Assembly: GCA_003615045.1 (NCBI GenBank)
Contig: ML014341.1
Location: 1-24,824 of the forward strand
From: Caulochytrium protostelioides
Lineage: Eukaryota > Chytridiomycota > Caulochytriomycetes > Caulochytriales > Caulochytriaceae
Direction: 5' to 3'
DNA: 24,824 nt
A program made the translations under genes and the position numbers. A model generated the notes under the pieces. That model did no database searches, was not told the origin of the DNA, and worked only from the letters and a program-made list of their open reading frames with translations. This document shows, piece by piece, positions 17,116-23,986 of the stretch; within the stretch, counting starts at the first letter, position 1, and each line of letters begins with the position of its first letter.

Positions 17116-17151
17116 GCCGACGCCGCCGACGCCGCCGACGCCGCCGACGCC
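17116..17151 (+). repeat. Four tandem copies of a 9-mer (GCCGACGCC)
   Basis: Four exact copies are followed by a diverged fifth (GCCGATGTC). The repeat lies in the unassigned region upstream of the EEP gene. Confidence 0.9.
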
Positions 17152-17695
17152 GCCGATGTCTCTCGCGGCGCCCCCCATTGTGAAAGTGTGAAATGACGCG
17201 ACCGCCCCCGCATGGGCCGCCGCGGCACAGCGGCCTGCGGCTCCGCCACCGGGACCTGCCGAAACGACGGCCGCACGTGGCGGCGGCGTCGACGGCAGGG
17301 ACGGCCTTGCAGCGACCGCATCACGGCGAGACGGCCGCGACCGACGATGCGCGGCGGCTGCCGCAGGCGCGGCGAACGACATCGCCGCGCGGCGACGGCG
17401 TCCGGATCGCGCGCCTCCATCTCAGAAGCTTCCCAGCGAGGGATCCACGGATCGCGGCGGCGGCTCGAGGCCGACGGTCGGCTGTCCATGCGCCGCACAG
17501 GCGCCGCGGGAAGACGAGGAGCTACGTCGTATCGCGGCACCACGCGCGTGCGCTCCGGTCGGCAGAGATTGCCATTGGTGCGCGTCCTCCCTCGTCGTGA
17601 TCCTGCCGTCCCGGGGGTCCACGCGACCCCGATCGTCAGCCTCCTCCTCCTCGTCGTCGTCGGCGGCGGCGTCGGCGGCGTCCTTGGTAAGCGCC

Positions 17696-18766
17696 ATGGC
17701 GTTGGCCGTGCCGCGGCGCGGCGCCGGCGCGCTGCAGCCCGTGCGGGTGATCGCGTACAACATCCTGGTGGGCGGCCAGCAGACCGCCTACGACGCCGAC
17801 CGCGGCCCCACGCGCCGCCAGCGCATCGTGCAGTACCTGGCGACGCAGCGCCCCGACGTCGTGCTCTTCACCGAGCTCAAGAACTTTAGCCGCGCCGACT
17901 TTGCCACGTGGGTCCGCGACGGCCTCGGCCACGCGAGCGCCGTGCTCGGCGTCACGAGCGGCGGCTACCACGTCGGCGTCTCGAGCCGCTTCCCGCTGTC
18001 GGAGCTCGAGTTCCAGAACGACGCCTTCCACCACGGCGCCCTCGCCGTCCGCGTGGACGTGCCCGTCGCGGAGGCCACCGCCGACGCGACCGCCGACGCG
18101 ACCGCCGCCGCGACCGCCGACGCGACGGATGCGCCGACGGCGCCATGGACGGCGCCTGCGTCGGGGGCGGCGCCCGAGGCCGCGGTGCCCCCGACGCCGC
18201 CGGCGTCGTTGTCCTCGCGCGCACGACCGTTCCACGTGCTCGTCACCCACCTGACGCCCTACGATTCGGTGAAGCGCGTCGACGAGATGGCCGCCGTCGC
18301 CGCCATGGTCGCGCGGCACCCGTCGCCGGCGGGCTGGCTCGTGGCAGGCGACCTCAACACGCTCAGCCCGCACGACGCCCCGCAGTACGCGGCCTGCGCG
18401 GCGCGGCTCGCAGCGCTGCGCAAGTTCGCCCGTCCGCCGGCCGCTGCCGCCTCGGCCGTGGCGCCCGCGCTCGATTACGCGCCGCTGCAGGTCTTGCTCG
18501 ACGCCGGCTGGATCGATCTGGGCGCTGCGTCCGACGTGCCGTTCGCGCATACGGCGCCGACCTGCCTCGAGGTCGATTCGGCCCACTGCGCCCGGTTGCG
18601 GCTCGACTACATGCTGGTCGATGCCGCGCTCGCCCACGCGGCGCCCGCAGGGGCCGTGCCGCCGCCCGCGGGGGCGGCAGGACGGCCCGTCTATCGCGTG
18701 CTCCAGAACGACGTGACGGACTATCTGTCGGACCACTATCCGATTGCCTGTGAGCTGTTTGTGTAG
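17696..18766 (+). CDS. Endonuclease/exonuclease/phosphatase (EEP) fold protein
   Basis: The 356 residues carry the ordered motifs of the Mg-dependent EEP superfamily (DNase I, exonuclease III, sphingomyelinase, inositol phosphatases). RVIAYNIL has metal-site Asn22 and VLFTELKNF has Glu60. HVLVTHLTPYDSVKRVDEM follows, then WLVAGDLNTLSP with D219 and N221. The C-terminal part has LRLDYMLVD and YLSDHYPIACEL with D346 and H347. All key catalytic positions are present, so an active phosphodiesterase or phosphatase is expected. The substrate cannot be told from sequence. The start ATG at 17696 has a good context (GCCATGG), and the EEP core begins within 20 residues. The frame stays open upstream with high third-position GC and a Ser/Ala-rich stretch, so a longer start is possible. 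No signal peptide is seen. An insert at about 128-180 contains four TADA-type repeats. Confidence 0.85.
   Translation: MALAVPRRGAGALQPVRVIAYNILVGGQQTAYDADRGPTRRQRIVQYLATQRPDVVLFTELKNFSRADFATWVRDGLGHASAVLGVTSGGYHVGVSSRFPLSELEFQNDAFHHGALAVRVDVPVAEATADATADATAAATADATDAPTAPWTAPASGAAPEAAVPPTPPASLSSRARPFHVLVTHLTPYDSVKRVDEMAAVAAMVARHPSPAGWLVAGDLNTLSPHDAPQYAACAARLAALRKFARPPAAAASAVAPALDYAPLQVLLDAGWIDLGAASDVPFAHTAPTCLEVDSAHCARLRLDYMLVDAALAHAAPAGAVPPPAGAAGRPVYRVLQNDVTDYLSDHYPIACELFV
18077..18124 (+). repeat. Four tandem 12-mers (ACCGCCGACGCG) in the EEP gene
   Basis: There are four copies, the third with one GAC-to-GCC change. They encode Thr-Ala-Asp-Ala repeats in a loop between the catalytic Glu and the His motif. 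Confidence 0.9.
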
Positions 18767-19270
18767 CCCTTGATAGGATCGTTTTTGCAGGCTGCGGGCG
18801 GGACGAGGCGGGATCGGCGGGACCGGCCGGGCGGCTCGATCCCAGCAAAGCAACGGGCGGGGCCGACCCCAGGGCCTGCGCCACATCCGCTGCGGCGGGG
18901 TGCGACGACCCCCGGTCGCCCTGTGGCGTCCGCGGGGGAGGAAGGGACCACCACCCGGGGCGGCGACAACGCCGGCGCTCGGACATCGGGCTCGGACAAG
19001 GCCGCGACAAGCGCGATGATCGGCACCGAAACCCAGAGGTATGAAGGGAAGACGCCGTCGCGGAGTGGGACGCGGTGTGGGCCTTGCGGAAGCGCGGACT
19101 GGGCGCCCGTGGCGGCGGCGCGGCGCCCGTGCCGTGCCGACCCACCACGCCGACCAAACTCCGACGACCGCGCCCTCCGCGTGCCATCGGGTGAGCACGG
19201 CTCGACGACGTCGGCTTCTCGTAGGCGCTCGCTCGGCTTCTTACCTGATCCACCCGCTCACGCTCACCCG
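18767..19270. other. Intergenic stretch between EEP and POP4
   Basis: About 500 bases. The POP4 frame is open through all of it, but the translation has no family similarity before 19271 and looks like non-coding sequence. It is presumed to hold the 3' end of the EEP transcript and the POP4 promoter. No other element was seen. Confidence 0.45.
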
Positions 19271-20470
19271 ATGACGGGCCGTCGGTCCACCTCCGCGGCG
19301 GCCGCGGCTGCGCCAGCCGCGTCGCCCTCGCCCTCGCCCTCGCCCTCGCCCTCGCCCTCGCCCTCGCCCGCACCGGCACCCGCATCGGCACCCGTCCCGT
19401 CCTTGTCCGATCCGGCGGTGCCCGAGTCCGCGCGCGCGCTCGTGCAGTCGCTCGTGCAGTCGGGCGTCGCCCACAGCAGCGCCGTGCAGGACGTCTACTC
19501 CAAGAAGATTGAGAACCGCGTGATCCATCTCGCGGCGGGGCTGACGGCCGACCGTCTCGTGCAGGCCGAGGGCGTCTCGGTGCAGGCCATCTCGTCGGCG
19601 CTGCTGGGCGCCGATGCCGCCGCCGCCATCGGGAGCGCGCGGCGGCCCGCCGCCGCCGCCGCGGGTGCCGCCGCCGCCGCCACGGGCGCCGTCCCGACCA
19701 CGGGGCTCGGCGCCGTCGGCACGTCGCTCAACGCCGTGGACCTCGTCGCGGGCCCGGTGCGCCACCCGCGGCGGCAGCACCGCCACCGCCGGCCGCACGT
19801 GTCGGCCCGCGCGCGGCGCCGCCTCGGACTCTACGATCTGAAGGGCACGTCGATGCCCCGCGCCGACGCGCCGGCGGCCGCCCAGACCGCCGACGCGATT
19901 CTGGCCGCCTACCATGCGGACGGCGCCGCGGCCGCCACGGCGTCGGCGTCGGGCAGGACCGCGTCGCGGGTGGCCGGGAAGCGGGCGGCGGCGGCGGCCG
20001 ACGACGCTGCCGCGGCGCCGGCGCCGGCGCTGTCGACGGCGGCGCGGCAGGCGGGCCTGTCGGACCGCTTGACGTACGCCCGGGTGCTGGCGCTGCACCA
20101 GCTGTGGCAGGGCTACATGGCGGAGCTGCTGGGGCTGCAGGCGCCGTCGGCGGCGGCCCGGCACCGCGTGACGGCCGTCACGACGCAGCGACTGCTGCGC
20201 GCGGACTTCCACGGCGCCCACATGACGGTGACGCGGTCGCGGTGCCCGAACTACGTCGGCGTGGCGGGCGTGATGGTGATGGAGTCCCATGCCACGTTCC
20301 AGATCGTCGGGACGGACGACCGGGTGCGCCGCGTGCCGAAGGCCGGCGCCGTCTTCAGCGTGCAGGTCGCGCCGGGCGCCTTCTACGAGCTGTACGGCGA
20401 CGGGTTCATTGCGCGCACGGTGGAGCGCAGCGTCAAGAAATTCCGCTCGGGCACCATCGATCTGTCCTAA
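19271..20470 (+). CDS. POP4: RNase P/MRP subunit Pop4/Rpp29
   Basis: The 399 residues end in a clear Pop4/Rpp29 domain (about 264-399). It begins with LTYARVLALHQLWQGYMAEL. Next come LLRADFHGAHMTVTRSRCPN and YVGVAGVMVMESHATFQIV, the Sm-like barrel core with the family's lhGa.i.V..S.c..lvG..Giv..Et..tf pattern. KAGAVFSVQV follows and the domain ends GFIARTVERSVKKFRSGTIDL. Pop4 binds the RNA of RNase P and RNase MRP and pairs with Rpp21. Known homologues are about 220-280 residues. The extra N-terminal part is Ala-rich and includes eight Ser-Pro repeats and a His/Arg patch (HPRRQHRHRRPHVSARARRR) that may act as a nuclear or nucleolar signal. The start at 19271 is the last ATG before the first family-like helix (ARALVQSLVQSGV); earlier in-frame ATGs are less likely. 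Confidence 0.9.
   Translation: MTGRRSTSAAAAAAPAASPSPSPSPSPSPSPSPAPAPASAPVPSLSDPAVPESARALVQSLVQSGVAHSSAVQDVYSKKIENRVIHLAAGLTADRLVQAEGVSVQAISSALLGADAAAAIGSARRPAAAAAGAAAAATGAVPTTGLGAVGTSLNAVDLVAGPVRHPRRQHRHRRPHVSARARRRLGLYDLKGTSMPRADAPAAAQTADAILAAYHADGAAAATASASGRTASRVAGKRAAAAADDAAAAPAPALSTAARQAGLSDRLTYARVLALHQLWQGYMAELLGLQAPSAAARHRVTAVTTQRLLRADFHGAHMTVTRSRCPNYVGVAGVMVMESHATFQIVGTDDRVRRVPKAGAVFSVQVAPGAFYELYGDGFIARTVERSVKKFRSGTIDLS
19322..19369 (+). repeat. (TCGCCC)8 hexanucleotide repeat encoding (Ser-Pro)8
   Basis: Eight exact copies sit in frame near the N-terminus of POP4. Each Ser-Pro is a potential proline-directed kinase site. Confidence 0.95.
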
Positions 20471-20560
20471 CCTCCCCTCCTGCTTCTGGCGTCCTCTTGA
20501 ACTCTCCGTGTATCAGCAAAGACCGGGTCCGCTCTCGATCGGCCATGTGATTGGTTTGGC

Positions 20561-20595
20561 GCGTCGCGTCGCATCGCGTCGCGTCGCGTCGCGTC
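20561..20595. repeat. Seven tandem GCGTC pentamers
   Basis: Seven contiguous copies of GCGTC, the third being GCATC, lie 90 bases after the POP4 stop. A 5-base period is not codon-compatible, which fits a non-coding position. Confidence 0.95.
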
Positions 20596-20942
20596 GTGTG
20601 GGGTCCCTGGACGCGTTTGCGTCGGATAGCAAGGAACGCATCCCGGCGTGCCCGCGCGTCTCCCGCATCGCGGCAGGCACGAGGACGCGGGATGGACCAT
20701 ACCGGCGTGACCACGCTCGCCGGGGTCGAAGGCCTGCGTTCGTCCCATCAGCGCGCCACGTGACGGGCGGGCCACGCCGCATCCTGCGGACGCCCGCGGG
20801 AGGCGCCGAGCGCGGGGAGGACGACCCGCATCGCGCTGCGGCGCGATCCGCCAGCACGATGCGAGCACCGCGGCATCGCGGGCGGCCCTGGCGACGCGCG
20901 CTCGCGGCCTTCGAACGCCTCCTGGCGCGCCGCCGCCGCCGA

Positions 20943-20998
20943 GGGCGCCGTGGGCGCCGCCGCCGTGGGCGCCGCCGTGGGCGCCGTGGGCGCCGCCA
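20943..20998. repeat. Irregular GTGGGCGCC repeats
   Basis: Several GTGGGCGCC units separated by GCC or GCCGCC spacers form a GC-rich tract; its minus strand would read Ala-Pro-Thr repeats. Confidence 0.8.
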
Positions 20999-21161
20999 TC
21001 AGGGGCGGCCGTCGCTTGTCAAGGCCGCCTCGGGCCCGCGCCCATGCGCCATCGTGGCCGATCCCCCCGCCACCGCGCCCACCGCGCCATCGCCCATCGA
21101 GCGACGGCGGCCACCCGCCCGCTGACAAAGACCACGAGGCAGGCTTGGACGACTCGTGGTC

Positions 21162-21164
<3 letters not shown>

Positions 21165-21196
<32 letters not shown>
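21165..21196. repeat. (GCC)n simple repeat
   Basis: An uninterrupted run of about ten GCC triplets lies in the region between POP4 and the FAM72-like gene. Confidence 0.9.
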
Positions 21197-21338
21197 TCGA
21201 TGGCCGACCGGCTCGCTGGCCGTTGGCACGCGCCGCGCCGCGCTGGAGACGGCGCGACCACGGCCGATCGCGCGCGGTCCACGGACACACCACCGCATGA
21301 CCGCGCGGCGGCAGCGTCCAGCCGCTGAAAGACGGACC

Positions 21339-21365
21339 GAGCGGATCGAGCGGATCGAGCGGATC
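21339..21365. repeat. Three tandem 9-mers (GAGCGGATC)
   Basis: Three exact copies lie about 170 bases before the FAM72-like start codon, possibly within its promoter or 5' leader. Confidence 0.92.
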
Positions 21366-21534
21366 GGTCCGAGGCGACGACGGGCGTCGGCAAGGACGGC
21401 GAAGCGGGCGTCGCCCACCCTCGGCGGACCGCCTCCCTCCCTTCCGTCCCGCCTCACGGCCGACCGACGGCCGTCGACGACGCTGCCACGCGCTCGGCGC
21501 CCACCTCCCCTGCTCAGGCTCGCGCATTGCCACG

Positions 21535-23391
21535 ATGGCGCACCGGCGGCTGCCGCCCGCGGCCGCCGACGCCGCCCTGCCCTTCGCCGCGGGCGATCTC
21601 CACGAACGCGGCGACTACGAAGACTACGCCGTCACGGCCGTCCGCGACGAGCCCGTGAGCCAGCTCGCCGCGTCGCCCACCGACGCCGGCATCGCCGTCT
21701 ACGACGCGACCCTCGGCGCCCACGCCGGCGCGTTCAACGGCGCCGCGTCGCCCTCCGTCGCCGCCGCGTCCGTCGCCGCCCTCCGGACGCCCGCCATGCA
21801 CGCGCTCGCCGTGACGGACGCGCCGTCGCCTTGGCGCGCACCTCATGACGCCGACGACGCCGGCGTCGCCAACCACGCTGGCGACGAGGCAGCGCGCCCG
21901 GCGCTGCACCGGATCCCCTCGACGTCCTCCATCCATTCGGCAGGATCGCTGCTGCGCGACCCCTCCGTCTCCGGCGACTCGGCCAGCAGCAGCAGCAGCG
22001 GCAGCAGCAGCGATCTCGCGTTTGTGCTGGAGCTCGAGGCGCTCCCGCCGCTGCGGCCCGAGGACGTCCCGCGGCTCGCGAGCGGCCTGCCACCCGCCGT
22101 CGGGTACCGCGACTACACGCCGCCGAACCGGTCGACGCGCGAGTTTGTGCAGCGCGCTGCCGCCGCCGCCGCCGCCGCCGCCGCGTCCGCCGCCGCCGCG
22201 TCCGTCGCCGCCGCCGTCGGCGTCCCGGGCGCCGCGCCGCCCGCCACGGGCGTCGGCGTCGGCGACGGCGCGCCCCGCACGGCGGCCGCCACCGGCTACG
22301 TCGTCCTCGGCGGCCACCGGCCGCCGCCCAGCGCCCGCGCGGCGATCGGCCAGTACTCGTTCCGGCGGTCGCCGACGGGGACCGCCGTGACGGCCGCGGC
22401 GGCGGAGGCCCCGATGCCTGCCGCGACGGCCGCGCCCGCTGCGGCGGCGCCCGCCGCGGCGTCCACGCCGACGCGGGCTCCGGCGACGGCGACGGCGACG
22501 GCGCTCAGCCTGGCGCCCGTGCCCCGGGAGGACGACCGCCGCGCGCCGGCGACGTGGACGATCCGGGACCCGTCGACTGCGTGGCACGCCCGCCTGCGCG
22601 AGCCGCGCGCCGCGGCGGCCGCCGAGGACGAGGCCGCGCCCGCGCCCGCGTTCACGGCGACGGCGGCTGCCGCGCCGGGACGGCCGCGGCACCCGTCCCC
22701 GTGGGAGCTGGCGGTGCGCGCCACCCGCGGCGGGTGGCGCACGAGCGTCGACGCGACGCGGCGGCGCGCGCGGCAGGCCGACGTGCATGCGCTCGCGTGT
22801 GCGCACTGCATGCGCGAGCTGTCGCAGCGCGGCCTGTGCCACGGCGCGCGCGGGTTCTCGACCGACACGCCGCCGGGCCATGCACGCTACGTCGTGGACG
22901 AGCGGTGCCGTGCCGCGCGCCTCCGCACGGGCCGGGCGCCGCATGCCCTCGTCGGCACGCCGCCCGCCCACCGGGCGCTCGCCGTCTCCGACGACGACGA
23001 CGACGACGACGACCACGACGCCGTCGCGGGCTTCGCGGATGCGGAGGACGTGGACGACGCCGACGACGCCGACGACGACGACGACGGCGGCGGCGGCGGC
23101 GGCGGTCGGTATGCGGACCCGGACGACGCCTGCGCGTGCGAAACCAAGGAGTTCATGTGCGACGGGTGCGGCGCCGTCGCGGGCTGCCACGTGGTGACGC
23201 CGTGCGACGACTGCGCGAAGCCGCCCTTCGAGGACCACCACTGGCTCTTCTATCCGGGCGCCGTGCTCCCGGAGCGCCGCATGACGCCGGGCGGCGACGA
23301 GCCGCTGCAGTGGAGTGCGCTGCCCGACCCGAGCCAGGACCCCGCCTTGCTGCGGCAGCGCCAGGACGGCTATGACCGCTATTGCCGCTGA
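21535..23391 (+). CDS. FAM72: FAM72-family zinc protein with long N-terminal extension
   Basis: Of the 618 residues, only the last 200 or so are conserved-looking. They align by eye with human FAM72 along its length. ACAHCMRELSQRG (C422, C425) is followed by FSTDTPP, which matches the FAM72 sequence FSTDIPP. Later come CACETKEFMCDGCG (C533, C535, C542, C545) and AGCHVVTPCDDC (C557, C560). The family ending follows as HHWLFYPGAV and LQWSALPDP. Human FAM72A (about 149 residues) binds the uracil-DNA glycosylase UNG2 and promotes its loss; whether this protein does so is unknown. The first 420 residues are low-complexity (Ala-rich, a Ser/Gly tract near 143-158). A region of Asp and Gly runs (about 480-525) splits the zinc domain. 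The start ATG at 21535 is the first in frame with good context. Confidence 0.82.
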   Translation: MAHRRLPPAAADAALPFAAGDLHERGDYEDYAVTAVRDEPVSQLAASPTDAGIAVYDATLGAHAGAFNGAASPSVAAASVAALRTPAMHALAVTDAPSPWRAPHDADDAGVANHAGDEAARPALHRIPSTSSIHSAGSLLRDPSVSGDSASSSSSGSSSDLAFVLELEALPPLRPEDVPRLASGLPPAVGYRDYTPPNRSTREFVQRAAAAAAAAAASAAAASVAAAVGVPGAAPPATGVGVGDGAPRTAAATGYVVLGGHRPPPSARAAIGQYSFRRSPTGTAVTAAAAEAPMPAATAAPAAAAPAAASTPTRAPATATATALSLAPVPREDDRRAPATWTIRDPSTAWHARLREPRAAAAAEDEAAPAPAFTATAAAAPGRPRHPSPWELAVRATRGGWRTSVDATRRRARQADVHALACAHCMRELSQRGLCHGARGFSTDTPPGHARYVVDERCRAARLRTGRAPHALVGTPPAHRALAVSDDDDDDDDHDAVAGFADAEDVDDADDADDDDDGGGGGGGRYADPDDACACETKEFMCDGCGAVAGCHVVTPCDDCAKPPFEDHHWLFYPGAVLPERRMTPGGDEPLQWSALPDPSQDPALLRQRQDGYDRYCR

Positions 23392-23921
23392 GCGCCGTGG
23401 GCCCGACCACGCCCGTCGCGCCCGCCGCGGCCGCCGTCGCCGTCGCGCGTGGCGGAGCATGGCGCGGCGGGCGCGATGGGCGGGGGTCCGGCGCTGGTGG
23501 CGCCACGACGGGCCGTCGCCGGCCGCGCCGACCCCGCGCATCCCATCACGCGGCCGGCCGTCGCGTGATGATCAGAATGCCGACACGCCGCCTATACCGT
23601 GGCTCCAGCGCTCTCGCATCGGCCGGGGCCGTCTCGGGATAGAGGCGGCCATCGCCGTCGTCTGCCGGTGGTTCCCTCGCTCTGCCACGACGCTCTCCCT
23701 TGTTGACCTCATACCATTTGGCTCCTCCTTTCGAGAGCCTCTGCGGGCAGCGGCCTCCTTGAGATACCCTCCTCCACCCGGTCGGTGGCGCTGCCATCTG
23801 CCCGCTGCAATGATCGACGCTGACGCGATTCACTCGTGATATCCACCGACGACACGAACCGATCGCTGCGGACGCCGCGCATGACCGTGAAACTCCGACC
23901 GTGTCGGCTTGAGCGGTCACC
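23392..23921. other. Intergenic stretch between the FAM72-like gene and the YL1-like gene
   Basis: About 530 bases, GC-rich at the left and noticeably less so from about 23560 to 23900, as expected for a promoter region of the downstream gene. Overlapping frames on both strands have no recognisable product. Confidence 0.45.
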
Positions 23922-23947
23922 ATGGGCTCGCAGCGGCGCCGCCGCCG

Positions 23948-23986
<39 letters not shown>

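Larger units (their letters stand above)
16776..17695. other. Region between ERF2 and the EEP gene; coding-like minus-strand tail
   Basis: About 920 bases without a confident gene. The lower-GC stretch just after the ERF2 stop (CTGTTTAAACCTCTCTTTCTCG) probably holds its 3' end. On the minus strand an ATG at 17180 after an AT-rich leader (CATTTCACACTTTCACA) opens a Gly/Val frame that stops at 17065. A frame ending at 16857 with KRPFTQASEVVDWY has nearly all G/C third positions. These could be parts of one small gene, but they lie in different frames and no strong splice sites join them. Another minus-strand frame (17697-17422, starting MALTKDAADAAADDD) overlaps the start of the EEP gene and has weaker codon bias. 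Confidence 0.3.
20471..21534. other. Repeat-rich intergenic stretch between POP4 and the FAM72-like gene
   Basis: About 1060 bases with several simple repeats (listed separately) and open frames on both strands. The best of these is minus-strand 21533-20748, with APT repeats, high third-position GC but no recognisable domain. I do not call a gene. The promoter of the FAM72-like gene should lie in its right part. Confidence 0.4.

Noticed and set aside
18736-19026. Minus-strand frame beginning MPIIALVAALSEPDV with a hydrophobic start
   Set aside because: It overlaps the EEP 3' end antisense, has weaker third-position GC than neighbouring genes and no recognisable similarity.
17636-19198. Minus-strand 520-codon open frame
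   Set aside because: Antisense shadow of the EEP gene, whose catalytic motifs are intact on the plus strand.
20748-21533. Minus-strand 261-codon frame with Ala-Pro-Thr repeats
   Set aside because: Third-position GC is high, but the sequence is repeat-derived, has no domain, and plus-strand frames over the same DNA are equally open.
17696-23391. Idea that the EEP nuclease and FAM72-like gene form a DNA-repair module
   Set aside because: They are separated by POP4 and about 2.8 kb, the EEP substrate is unknown, and adjacency of eukaryotic genes alone is weak evidence.
21514-23541. Minus-strand 675-codon open frame
   Set aside because: Shadow of the FAM72-like gene; composition is Arg/Gly/Val repeats from the complement of coding repeats.
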